In this document: piece after piece, positions 1 through 7,065 of the stretch
Layout of the letters: each line of letters begins with the position of its first letter
Position numbering within the stretch: the stretch's first letter is position 1
Assembly (NCBI GenBank): GCA_034437515.1
Contig: DAOTTX010000179.1
Location: 1 to 9,956 of the forward strand
Source of the DNA: DAOTTX01 sp034437515
GTDB taxonomy: Bacteria > Chloroflexota > Anaerolineae > Aggregatilineales > Phototrophicaceae
Direction of reading: 5' to 3'
Length of the DNA: 9,956 bases
Translations under genes and position numbers: made by a program
Notes under the pieces: generated by a model
Database searches by the model: none
What the model saw: only the letters and a program-made list of their open reading frames with translations
What the model was told of the DNA's origin: nothing

Positions 1-121
1 GGATCGACGTCTGCGCCAATCGAATAAAGGTCGAGGCGGTCGAAACTGCCAACACGCCAATCACCAGGCCCAACACCGGCGGGATGCGCCGGGTCAATTC
101 TTCCCCTTGTAGCTCTTCCAT
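1..121 (-). CDS. EamA/DMT-family transporter, N-terminal fragment (runs off left edge)
   Basis: This minus-strand reading frame starts at ATG 121-119 and is open to the window edge, giving about 40 residues. An acidic N-terminus (MEELQGEE) is followed by a hydrophobic stretch that ends in GVLAVSTASTFIRLAQ. That pattern is typical of the first transmembrane helix of EamA/drug-metabolite transporters. The start is set by an AAAGGAG ribosome binding site at 134-128, six bases from ATG 121; another in-frame ATG at 127 abuts this site and is too close. The gene is divergent from the large plus-strand operon, so it may share control through the region between them. Only the first helix is visible, so the substrate cannot be guessed and the family call rests on a short match. 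Confidence 0.7.
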   Translation of the reverse strand, partial: MEELQGEELTRRIPPVLGLVIGVLAVSTASTFIRLAQTSI

Positions 122-160
122 TCTCATCTCCTTTGTCATCATCTGTATGCATCACCTCAC

Positions 161-188
161 ATTCTATCCGGGAATAAACCTAAAGCAA
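161..188 (-). promoter_or_regulatory. Candidate promoter for the minus-strand transporter
   Basis: On the minus strand TTGCTT (188-183) is followed after 16 bases by TAGAAT (166-161), a one-mismatch -10 box. Transcription would begin around 154, about 30 bases before the start codon at 121. The -35 match is poor, so this is tentative. Confidence 0.3.
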
Positions 189-223
189 TCGGCAAAACAT
201 CTATCTTCCCATCTTCTCTTCCT

Positions 224-238
224 ACCTTCCGGGAAGCT
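224..238. repeat. Operator-like palindrome, copy 1 (left arm of a 15-bp inverted repeat)
   Basis: Bases 226-236 read CTTCC-G-GGAAG, an odd palindrome with 5-base half-sites. The wider block 224-238 is the exact reverse complement of 304-318. A repeated short palindrome between divergent genes is the usual appearance of a dimeric regulator's binding sites. Its centre (231) lies about 77 bases upstream of the start predicted for the minus-strand promoter. The regulator is not in the window. Confidence 0.5.
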
Positions 239-303
239 ACCGGACATTTTATCAAACCAACATCCTCCAGTTGGGCCAGTCCTTATAAGCACGGATAATT
301 CGG

Positions 304-318
304 AGCTTCCCGGAAGGT
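304..318. repeat. Operator-like palindrome, copy 2 (right arm of a 15-bp inverted repeat)
   Basis: Bases 306-316 read CTTCC-C-GGAAG, matching copy 1 except for the central base. The block 304-318 is a perfect 15-base inverted copy of 224-238, with 65 bases between them. Its centre (311) lies about 69 bases upstream of the predicted operon transcription start, a position more typical of an activator than of a blocking repressor. The two arms could form a long-loop hairpin, but there is no following T-run, so a terminator is unlikely. Confidence 0.5.
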
Positions 319-345
319 TTGCCGGGGAGGCCGGGGGGATAGCAT

Positions 346-373
346 TTGCGCTCCTTGGCTTTCGGCTTATAAT
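346..373 (+). promoter_or_regulatory. Predicted promoter of the biosynthetic operon
   Basis: A perfect TATAAT lies at 368-373 with a weak -35 (TTGCGC, 346-351) 16 bases upstream. The weak -35 fits a promoter that needs an activator, perhaps bound at the palindrome centred on 311. Transcription would start near 380, ahead of both candidate starts of the first gene. No other clear promoter was found between here and the right edge. Confidence 0.5.
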
Positions 374-426
374 TTGGTTATAGTTTTGTTAATATGGTCA
401 CAGCGTGGCCAAGCGAGTCAAGTCAA

Positions 427-1086
427 ATGACAATTCAAGCGGTGATTTTTGATCGAGACGGCGTCCTCACCTACTTCGATACGCGCGTCGTGATGACCTC
501 GCTGCTTTCGATCCTGCCGCTCTCCGTCGAAGAGCTGACGGAACGTTGGTGGGCGTGGGAACACGAGCACGGCGTGCCGACCGACGCGGAGGAGGAAGCG
601 CGAATGTTCACGCTCTTCTGGGAACGTCTGGCCGATGAGCTATCTCTCTCGGCGGCGCAGCGCGAGAAGCTCCACCAGTTCGACTATACCACCGTCTTCC
701 GCGCCTACCCCGACGCGCGACCAGCGATGGAGGCGGCCAAGGCGCACGGGCTGCGCGTAGGCGTCCTCTCCAACTTCGACCTGGCCAACATCGAGGCGAC
801 GCTCGAGGCGGTCGATCTGGCCGACCTGGTAGACGTGGCCTGTGCCGCGCCCGTCATCGGCGCCGAAAAGCCCGCGCGCGCCGCCTACGAGATCACAGCG
901 CGCAAGCTGGGCGTCCCGCCAACGGCGTGCCTCTTCTTCGATGACGTGCCCGCCTACGTCGCGGGCGCACGCGTCGCCGGCCTCCGCGCCTACCATGTAG
1001 ATCGCGAGCGCAAGACACACGATCTGGACGCCGGCGTTGTGCGAGATTTATCCGCCATCACCACACTGCTTCAATCCTCCTCCTAA
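427..1086 (+). CDS. HAD-superfamily (subfamily IA) hydrolase/phosphatase
   Basis: Haloacid dehalogenase-like hydrolase of 219 residues, a normal length for subfamily IA. All four HAD motifs are visible: motif I FDRDG with nucleophile D9 and acid D11; motif II LSN with S115; motif III lysine K148 in GAEKPARAAYE; and motif IV FFDDV with D172-D173, which bind Mg2+. A helical cap lies between motifs I and II (about residues 18-95). I chose the ATG at 427 because HAD proteins usually begin five to eight residues before motif I; the in-frame ATG at 394 adds 11 residues with no family match and also lacks a clear ribosome binding site. Such enzymes dephosphorylate small phosphate esters, and the sequence does not reveal which. 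As first gene of the operon it could process a sugar or prenyl phosphate, but a housekeeping role is equally possible. Confidence 0.85.
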   Translation: MTIQAVIFDRDGVLTYFDTRVVMTSLLSILPLSVEELTERWWAWEHEHGVPTDAEEEARMFTLFWERLADELSLSAAQREKLHQFDYTTVFRAYPDARPAMEAAKAHGLRVGVLSNFDLANIEATLEAVDLADLVDVACAAPVIGAEKPARAAYEITARKLGVPPTACLFFDDVPAYVAGARVAGLRAYHVDRERKTHDLDAGVVRDLSAITTLLQSSS

Positions 1087-1090
1087 CACC

Positions 1091-2425
1091 ATGGCTGAAC
1101 AAGAAACAGTTAAGCGTTCCCTGGCCAAAACAGGCATCTCCTACAGCCTGATTCGCGTGGGCGACTCGATTATCTGGGAAATCATCGCTAGCTGGCAGAA
1201 CTACTTCTACTTCCCCCCCGATGGCGTCGCTCTGATCCCGGTGGGCCTCCTGTATGGCCTCTTGATGTCCGCGCACGCCGCCATCAGCATCGTCATCGCC
1301 TTGCCCATCGGATATTGGTCAGATCGTACCCGTACACGTTGGGGGCGACGACTGCCATATATGTTCGTCGCGGGTCTGCCGCGCTTGGTCTTCTTCATCC
1401 TTTTGTGGACGCCACCTATGCGGTCCAAATCAACGCTCAACCTAATGTATCTTACCCTTATCATGATCGGCCATAGCGTTACCTCGGCGATCCAGCAAGT
1501 CCCTAGCGAGGCCCTATTCCCAGAACTAGGCAAGACCGACCAAGAGCGCGTGAAGCTCTCGGCCTGGGCCGGGCTACTCCAGCCGCTCGGCCTCATTGCC
1601 ACCAGCTTCGTCGGCGTCGCTATCGAGCGCTTAGGCTACCTGAACACGGCTTTGATCTACGCCGCCTTCGTCCTCCCGCTCTTCTACCTCCCCTTCCTCG
1701 TCCTGCGTGAGCGCGCCAACAGGCCAACAAAAGCCAAAGAGCAACTCAGCATGCGCGAAAGTTTCCAACTGCTCGGACAAAATCGCCCCTTCTTGATCTT
1801 CACTGCCGTAAACACGCTCAGTATGAGCGGCGGAATTCTGGTACGCAGTATGTTTCCCTTCATCGTCACCGAGCTGCTGCTCCTCACCCAAAGCGACACC
1901 GTCTACTTCTACATCGCAGGCCTCAGTATGATGCTGGCTTCTTATCCGGTGGCGATCCGCCTATCCGAACGGTGGGGCAAGCGCCGCGTCTTCTCCATCG
2001 CCATGCTCGGTTCGGCCTTCATTATGCCAATGCTGATGCTCTTCGGAGACTGGATTCCCATCCCGCTGATCATCCCCGGCGTCGCCTGGGCAGCCATGTT
2101 GGCCCTGACGACGGGCGCAGCCGGCGTGTTCGAGACCGCGTTTATGGGGGAAATCATCGATCACGATGCCAGGCTCACCGGGCAGCGGCGCGAAGGCGCA
2201 TATTACGCCGCGCTCGACCTGGTCGACCGCATCATCTACAGCGCGATTGGCCTGCTGCCCCCCGTATTGCTCATTCTGGGACGCGGCGAAGCCGGGCCAT
2301 ACGGTACACTGGGCATTCAACTGGCGGGCCTCATCGGCGGGCTGATGACCCTCGCGGCACTCTTCCTCTTCCGTTCCTATAAGATTCCCGCCCCCGACGC
2401 CGAAAGCGTCCCGGCGACAAGCTAG
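1091..2425 (+). CDS. GPH-family (MFS) sugar:cation symporter-like transporter
   Basis: Polytopic membrane protein of 444 residues with about 12 hydrophobic helices. It carries signatures of the glycoside-pentoside-hexuronide:cation symporter branch of the major facilitator superfamily: SDRTRTRWGRR at 77-87 in the loop between helices 2 and 3, and GEIIDHDARLTGQRREG at 353-369, matching the family's D-x-x-D...TG-x-RREG loop. The start at 1091 is four bases after the phosphatase stop; an upstream in-frame start at 1037 would overlap that gene by 50 bases and add a proline-rich extension with no family match. GPH proteins usually import glycosides with Na+ or H+. Here, next to glycosyltransferases and a terpene synthase, it could move a glycosylated product or supply sugars. 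The direction of transport cannot be read from the sequence. The next gene starts two bases after its stop. Confidence 0.88.
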   Translation: MAEQETVKRSLAKTGISYSLIRVGDSIIWEIIASWQNYFYFPPDGVALIPVGLLYGLLMSAHAAISIVIALPIGYWSDRTRTRWGRRLPYMFVAGLPRLVFFILLWTPPMRSKSTLNLMYLTLIMIGHSVTSAIQQVPSEALFPELGKTDQERVKLSAWAGLLQPLGLIATSFVGVAIERLGYLNTALIYAAFVLPLFYLPFLVLRERANRPTKAKEQLSMRESFQLLGQNRPFLIFTAVNTLSMSGGILVRSMFPFIVTELLLLTQSDTVYFYIAGLSMMLASYPVAIRLSERWGKRRVFSIAMLGSAFIMPMLMLFGDWIPIPLIIPGVAWAAMLALTTGAAGVFETAFMGEIIDHDARLTGQRREGAYYAALDLVDRIIYSAIGLLPPVLLILGRGEAGPYGTLGIQLAGLIGGLMTLAALFLFRSYKIPAPDAESVPATS

Positions 2426-2427
2426 CC

Positions 2428-3666
2428 ATGCGCGTCGTGATCCTGGTCTTCGGCACACGCGGCGAACTTCAGCCCCTCACGGCGTTGGCCTTGGGGCTGA
2501 AGGCCGCCGGGCATGAGGTGCGCATCGTCACGCAGACCGATTTCTACGACTTTGTAACCTCGCGGGGCGTAGAATGCGCGCCCATCCACGTAGATATACG
2601 TTCGGCGGACAAGAACCGCGACCGCGAGGGCAACTATCCACTCTTCACCGTTTACAAAATCGCGAGAGAGTTTATGGATCGCGCTCTATCCGACATCTGG
2701 GAAGGCTGCAAGGATGCCGACGCCATCATCTTGTGCGATATGGGCGTCGTGCCCGGCGTCCATGTCGTGGACAAGCTCCAAGTGCCGACCTTCATCGCGC
2801 GCTTCTACCCTGATCTGGAGGTCGAAAAGCATTGGCGGCACGGGCTGGCGGGCCGCTTAGCCAAACTCAAAGAGGTACTGGTCTTCAAATTGAGCGCCCA
2901 TTTGGTCATCTATCCGCTCCTGCGCCGATGGCGCAAACACCAACTCCAATTACCTCCCCGTCCCCGAGAGGCGGATCAGGGCGAACTGATGGACAAGGGC
3001 ATCCCGATGTTCGACGCCTACAGCCCCACAGTCTTTCCCAAGCTGGCGCATTGGCCGGACTGGGTCCACGTCACCGGCTACTGGTTCCTGGATCGTCCGG
3101 CGGATTGGCAGCCGAGTGATGAACTGCGCGACTTCCTTGCCGCCGGCCCACCGCCTGTCTACATCGGATTCAGCAGCGTGATCAACTATGATATGGCGAC
3201 GATGACCAACCTTTCGCTCGAAGCGCTGGCGAAGACGGGCCAACGCGGCATCCTGGCCGCCGGATGGAGCAACCTGGGCCAGAAGCCCTCGCTGCCCGCA
3301 AGCGTGCTCGCCATCGAGGGGGCACCGCACGATTGGCTCTTCCCGCAAGTCGCGGCGGCGGTGCATCACGGCGGCGCCGGCACAACCGGCGTCGCGCTGT
3401 GCACGGCCACGCCGAACATCATCATCCCCTTCACTTACGACAATCCTTTCTGGGCCTGGCGCGTCGCCGAGCTAGGCGCTGGGCCGCCCGGCATCCCGCC
3501 CAAAGAGTTGACGGCAGAGCGCCTGGCACGCGCGATCCACACCGTGCTCCACGACGAGGCGATGCGGCGGCGGCAGCGAGAGATCAGCCAGGCGATCCAA
3601 GCAGAAGACGGCGTCGCCCGCGCCGTCGAACTATTTCACCAGTACACAAACTGGAAGCCGGAGTAG
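2428..3666 (+). CDS. GT1/GT28-fold glycosyltransferase, paralogue A
   Basis: Nucleotide-sugar-dependent glycosyltransferase of 412 residues with the GT-B fold, related to sterol 3-beta-glucosyltransferases and to antibiotic glycosyltransferases such as GtfB. The N-terminal acceptor-binding domain opens with VFGTRGELQPL (residues 7-17), and the C-terminal donor domain carries PHDWLFPQ (300-307), the diphosphate-binding HHGGAGTT (313-320) and the donor-sugar site PFTYDNPFW (334-342). Two residues stand out. Position 13, where GtfB has its catalytic aspartate, is glutamate; and the sugar-contact pair is Asp-Asn (338-339) rather than the common Asp-Gln. It has no signal peptide and should be cytoplasmic or membrane-associated. 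It is closest to paralogue B, with which it aligns almost without gaps. The donor and acceptor are unknown; context suggests a diterpene alcohol or its glycoside. Confidence 0.9.
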   Translation: MRVVILVFGTRGELQPLTALALGLKAAGHEVRIVTQTDFYDFVTSRGVECAPIHVDIRSADKNRDREGNYPLFTVYKIAREFMDRALSDIWEGCKDADAIILCDMGVVPGVHVVDKLQVPTFIARFYPDLEVEKHWRHGLAGRLAKLKEVLVFKLSAHLVIYPLLRRWRKHQLQLPPRPREADQGELMDKGIPMFDAYSPTVFPKLAHWPDWVHVTGYWFLDRPADWQPSDELRDFLAAGPPPVYIGFSSVINYDMATMTNLSLEALAKTGQRGILAAGWSNLGQKPSLPASVLAIEGAPHDWLFPQVAAAVHHGGAGTTGVALCTATPNIIIPFTYDNPFWAWRVAELGAGPPGIPPKELTAERLARAIHTVLHDEAMRRRQREISQAIQAEDGVARAVELFHQYTNWKPE

Positions 3667-3668
3667 CT

Positions 3669-4892
3669 ATGCAAATCACCCTCCTGGTCTTCGGCACACG
3701 CGGGGAGGTCCAACCGCTCATCGCGCTGGCGCGCGGACTGAATGCCGCCGGGCACACCGCGCGCATCGTCACCCAGGCGGAATTTTACGATTTTGTGATA
3801 AAATATGATATAAATTGCGTGCCTATCCACATCAACCTTCGCGAAGCTGAGCGCAGTCGCAAGCATGGCGGGCAATACTCCATCTTCGCCATCCGCAAGC
3901 TATCCCAACGCGCACATCAGGTATTAATCGAGATATGGGAAGCGTGCCAGACCAGCGACGCGCTCATCTTGTGCGATATGGGTATGATCCCTGGCTGGCC
4001 CATCATGGAAAAGCTGAACGTGCCCACACTCGTCGCCGCCTTCTATCCCGAAGACGTCTGCCTGGCGATGATGCGCGAGACTTCATCTGGCAAGCTACAC
4101 GCCTGGGTCCAGCGCAATATCGTCACCGCGCTCAGTTCTCGGCTGATTCTACATCCGCTGCTCAATCGATGGCGTAGAACGACGCTGGGACTGCCGCCTT
4201 CGCGCACCATTGGCGGCATCGAGGCCGCGCAGACATCGGGGGTGCCCGTGCTCCACGCCTTCAGCCCGCACGTCTTCCCAAAGCCCGCGCACTGGCCGGA
4301 CTGGTTTCACATCACCGGCTACTGGTTTCTGGAACATCCAGACAGTTGGCAACCCTCCGCCGATCTGGTAAAATTCCTCACGGGGGGACCGCCGCCTGTC
4401 TACGTCGGGTTTGGGAGCGTGAGCGCCAATGATATGCAACGCATGACGGACATCGTGATCAAAGCGCTGACGAAAACTCAACAGCGCGGCATTTTGGCCG
4501 CCGGCTGGAACAACCTCGGCCAGCGCCCCACCTTACCGAACACGATGCTCGCCATCGAGGGCGCGCCGCACGACTGGCTCTTCCCGCAGGTTGCGGCGGC
4601 GGTGCATCACGGCGGTGCGGGCACGACCGCCATCGCCCTGCGATCTGGGACACCCAACATCATCATCCCTTTCACCATAGATAATCCATTTTGGGCACGG
4701 CGCTTAGCAGAACTCGGCGTCGCGCCGCCAGGTATTCCGCCGCAAGAATTGACCGCCGATCGGTTGGCTGCGGCCATTGATATCGCGGTACACGACGAGG
4801 CAATGCAGGCACGGCAAGCCGCTTTGAGCGAAGCCCTGCACAACGAGGACGGCATCGCGCGCGCAGTTGAGTTGATCCACAATTACCTGTGA
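3669..4892 (+). CDS. GT1/GT28-fold glycosyltransferase, paralogue B
   Basis: Second tandem paralogue, 407 residues, colinear with paralogue A throughout. Landmarks are VFGTRGEVQPL (7-17), HDWLFPQ (301-307), HHGGAGTT (313-320) and PFTIDNPFW (334-342). It shares with A both Glu13 at the catalytic position and the Asp-Asn donor pair, so A and B probably arose from a recent duplication and may use the same type of sugar donor on successive acceptors. The frame is open upstream to 3264, but that stretch is paralogue A read out of frame. The true start at 3669 puts the GTRG motif at residues 9-12 as in all four copies, two bases after A's stop and with GGAG at 3660-3663. An AT-rich patch (3781-3815, residues 38-49) interrupts an otherwise GC-rich gene. 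The acceptor is unknown. Confidence 0.9.
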   Translation: MQITLLVFGTRGEVQPLIALARGLNAAGHTARIVTQAEFYDFVIKYDINCVPIHINLREAERSRKHGGQYSIFAIRKLSQRAHQVLIEIWEACQTSDALILCDMGMIPGWPIMEKLNVPTLVAAFYPEDVCLAMMRETSSGKLHAWVQRNIVTALSSRLILHPLLNRWRRTTLGLPPSRTIGGIEAAQTSGVPVLHAFSPHVFPKPAHWPDWFHITGYWFLEHPDSWQPSADLVKFLTGGPPPVYVGFGSVSANDMQRMTDIVIKALTKTQQRGILAAGWNNLGQRPTLPNTMLAIEGAPHDWLFPQVAAAVHHGGAGTTAIALRSGTPNIIIPFTIDNPFWARRLAELGVAPPGIPPQELTADRLAAAIDIAVHDEAMQARQAALSEALHNEDGIARAVELIHNYL

Positions 4893-4899
4893 GGACTGT
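4891..4899 (+). promoter_or_regulatory. Ribosome binding site of paralogue C
   Basis: GAGG at 4891-4894, overlapping the stop codon of paralogue B, lies five bases before ATG 4900 and supports that start. Confidence 0.5.
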
Positions 4900-6150
4900 A
4901 TGAAAGTTGTCATCATAGCCTTTGGTACACGCGGAGATATTCAGCCCTTTGTCGCCTTCGGCCTGGGCCTCCAGGCGGCGGGGCACACGGTGAAGGTCGC
5001 GACCCACGCCAGTTATTGCGAATTCGTAGAGAGCTATGGCCTGAAGCCTCATCCCATCCCCTTAAATTTGCGCGCCGCTTGGCAAGATCAAAAGAGCGCT
5101 GGAGTTCATCTGCCATCGCTCTATCGGCTGGCGCGCGATATCGCCTTTGAGACCTTGGAAGCAACATGGGAAGCCTGCCAAGACGCCGACGCGCTGGTTT
5201 TCAACTATCTAGGGCGCATTCCGGGCATCCATATAGCAGAAAAACTTCGCGTCCCTGCCGTTTTGGGCCTGATTCACCCGCACCAGATGGATTTCTTCTA
5301 CCGCGCCCGCTATTTCAACGACGTGGGCGAGCCGGTCTTTGATGTCAAAGAGTTCGTCCTAGATCGCGCGATGCAGATCATCTACATGCCATTTGTGAAT
5401 CGATGGCGCAAAAAGACGCTGGGACTGCCCAACGCCCCACTCATCGGCAATGATCGAAAATTCTTGGCGCGAAGAATACCCGCACTCTGCTCGTGGAACG
5501 ACCGCGTATACCCAGGTCGCCCGGAGTGGCCGGATTGGTTTCACGTTACCGGCTATTGGTTCCTCGACACGCCATCGAGTTGGCAACCTCCCAAAAATCT
5601 ATTAAAATTCTTAGTGGAGGGACCGCCCCCGGTTTACATAGGCTTTAGCAGCGTGACCCATCTTGAGCGCGAGGATATGACCAATTTGATCATCGAATCA
5701 TTGGAAAAAAGCGGGCAACGGGGTATTATAACCTCCGGGTGGAGTGAATTGGGAAAGCAAGCCACACTTCCCGAAAGCGTCTATGTCGCCGAATCTGTGC
5801 CGCATGATTGGCTCTTCCCACAAGTTTCCGTGGCTGTCCATCATGGGGGCGTGGGCACTACCGGAGCCGCGTTGCGGGCCGGCATCCCCAGCGTCGTGAT
5901 TCCCTTCGTCGTCGATGAGCCATTCTGGGCGTGGCAGATCAATCAATTGAGCGCCGGCCCGCCAGGCATCCCACCGCAGCAACTGACAGTCGATAACTTA
6001 GCTTCGGCGCTCCAGACGGCGCTCAACGATGCAGAGATGCGTCAAAACGCCACCACGTTGGGAGAACACATCCGCGCCGAGGATGGCGTCGCGCGCAGCG
6101 TTGAATTATTCCATCATTATCTATCCCATCACGAGGGAGGGACGCAATGA
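4900..6150 (+). CDS. GT1/GT28-fold glycosyltransferase, paralogue C
   Basis: Third tandem paralogue, 416 residues. The N-terminal AFGTRGDIQPF (7-17) keeps aspartate at position 13, the catalytic base position in GtfB. The donor domain has PHDWLFPQ (301-308), HHGGVGTT (314-321) and PFVVDEPFW (335-343). The donor-sugar pair is Asp-Glu (339-340), unlike the Asp-Asn of A and B and the Asp-Gln of D, which suggests a different sugar donor; an acidic residue here could also suit a charged sugar or a different hydroxyl pattern. In the acceptor domain (about residues 55-75 and 125-200) it resembles D more than A or B, for example in the IHPHQM segment at 125-130. Its last four bases overlap the deacetylase start (ATGA at 6147-6150), so the two are probably translated together and may act on the same sugar. 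Confidence 0.9.
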   Translation: MKVVIIAFGTRGDIQPFVAFGLGLQAAGHTVKVATHASYCEFVESYGLKPHPIPLNLRAAWQDQKSAGVHLPSLYRLARDIAFETLEATWEACQDADALVFNYLGRIPGIHIAEKLRVPAVLGLIHPHQMDFFYRARYFNDVGEPVFDVKEFVLDRAMQIIYMPFVNRWRKKTLGLPNAPLIGNDRKFLARRIPALCSWNDRVYPGRPEWPDWFHVTGYWFLDTPSSWQPPKNLLKFLVEGPPPVYIGFSSVTHLEREDMTNLIIESLEKSGQRGIITSGWSELGKQATLPESVYVAESVPHDWLFPQVSVAVHHGGVGTTGAALRAGIPSVVIPFVVDEPFWAWQINQLSAGPPGIPPQQLTVDNLASALQTALNDAEMRQNATTLGEHIRAEDGVARSVELFHHYLSHHEGGTQ

Positions 6151-7061
6151 AACCCAATCCGTTGCTCAAAAAACTGGGGCTGGCGGCTGACGACCGCGCC
6201 GTGATTCTCCACGCCGACGACATCGGGATGTGCCAAGCCTCGGTGGCCGCCTACGTGGATCTGGTGGATTTTGGCCTCGTCTCCTCGGCGGCCACGATGG
6301 TTCCCTGCGCCTGGTTCCCGGCGACGGCTATTTTCTGCCGCGAGCACGCCGCCAAGGTCGATATGGGCGTTCACGTCACGTTGAACAGTGAGTGGAACCC
6401 CTGTCGCTGGCGGCCGCTCTCCACCTGCGATCCGGCCAGCGGCCTGTTGGATGATGAGGGATACTTGCATCGCGATCTGGAAAGCACGCGCGATCACGCC
6501 GACGCTGACGCTGTCTACGCCGAGATCACAGCCCAAGTCAAGCAAGCGTTCAACGCGGGGATTGACGTCACCCACATAGATTCCCACATGTTCGCCATCG
6601 GCCAGCGCCCCGATTTCTTCCAAAGCTATCTGCGCGTCGCAATGGAGCATCAAATTCCCGCGCTGTTGCTCCGCGCCCGCGTCGAGATGATCCAAGAGAT
6701 GGTGCAGGGCCGGATTAAGGACGAGTTTCTGGCGGCGATTACAAGTCACCTCCAGCAGTTAGAGGCCCAAGGTGTGCCGATGTTGGATACGATGCAGGTC
6801 ACATCCCTGAGCACCCACGAAAACCGCTGGGAGCATATCCAAGGGATCATCGACGGCTTCGAGCCGGGCACGATCAACTACCTGATCATCCATCCCGTCA
6901 AAGACACGCCCGAAATTCGTATGTTAGCCACCGATTGGCGCGCCAGGGTGGCGGATTACCGCACCTTCACGAGTGAGAAAGCGCGCGCCATGTTTCACGA
7001 GGCGGGCATCCACCTCATCGGTTGGCGCGTCCTGCGCGACTTGATGCGCGCCGCCGGATAA
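6147..7061 (+). CDS. YdjC/ChbG/HpnK-family carbohydrate deacetylase
   Basis: Metal-dependent sugar deacetylase of 304 residues from the YdjC superfamily, whose members include ChbG (chitooligosaccharide deacetylase) and HpnK (N-acetylglucosaminyl-hopanoid deacetylase). The active-site landmarks are present in order: HADDIG at 22-27 with catalytic and metal-site aspartates D24 and D25, GVHVTL at 75-80 with a metal-binding histidine (H76), HIDSHM at 143-148 with H143 and H147, and IIHPVKD at 247-253 near the end. The start overlaps the stop of paralogue C by four bases and has a GGGAGGG binding site just upstream. Sitting between glycosyltransferases C and D, it most plausibly removes an acetyl group from an N-acetylhexosamine added by one of them, leaving a free amine. 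That role is inferred from the hopanoid precedent; the substrate is not shown by the sequence. Confidence 0.88.
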   Translation: MKPNPLLKKLGLAADDRAVILHADDIGMCQASVAAYVDLVDFGLVSSAATMVPCAWFPATAIFCREHAAKVDMGVHVTLNSEWNPCRWRPLSTCDPASGLLDDEGYLHRDLESTRDHADADAVYAEITAQVKQAFNAGIDVTHIDSHMFAIGQRPDFFQSYLRVAMEHQIPALLLRARVEMIQEMVQGRIKDEFLAAITSHLQQLEAQGVPMLDTMQVTSLSTHENRWEHIQGIIDGFEPGTINYLIIHPVKDTPEIRMLATDWRARVADYRTFTSEKARAMFHEAGIHLIGWRVLRDLMRAAG

Positions 7062-7065
7062 CAGC

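Larger units (their letters stand above)
122..426. other. Divergent intergenic regulatory region
   Basis: This non-coding stretch separates the minus-strand transporter from the plus-strand operon. It holds a TATAAT box for the operon, a weaker candidate promoter for the transporter, and two CTTCC-N-GGAAG palindromes 80 bases apart (centre to centre). Further CTTCC half-sites lie at 205-209 and 218-222. A plus-strand open frame at 84-383 crosses it, but its translation has no recognisable family signature and overlaps the transporter start, so I do not treat it as a gene. No RNA gene or riboswitch was recognised. Confidence 0.6.

Noticed and set aside
224..318. The 15-bp inverted repeat as a terminator or insertion-element ends
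   Set aside because: The loop is 65 bases with no T-run, and no transposase or target duplication is present.
84..383. Plus-strand open frame of 99 codons in the intergenic region
   Set aside because: It overlaps the better supported minus-strand transporter start, has no family resemblance or binding site, and crosses the palindromes and promoter.
1037..1090. Earlier start for the GPH transporter
   Set aside because: It would overlap the HAD gene by 50 bases and add a Pro-rich tail not found in the family; ATG 1091 fits better.
1961..2458. Long minus-strand open frames opposite the transporter and the glycosyltransferases
   Set aside because: They are shadows of GC-rich coding sequence on the other strand, with no domain resemblance and no binding sites.
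3264..3668. Upstream extension of glycosyltransferase B into a 542-residue protein
   Set aside because: The extension is paralogue A read in another frame, rich in Arg/Ala/Gly; the start at 3669 aligns with all other paralogues.
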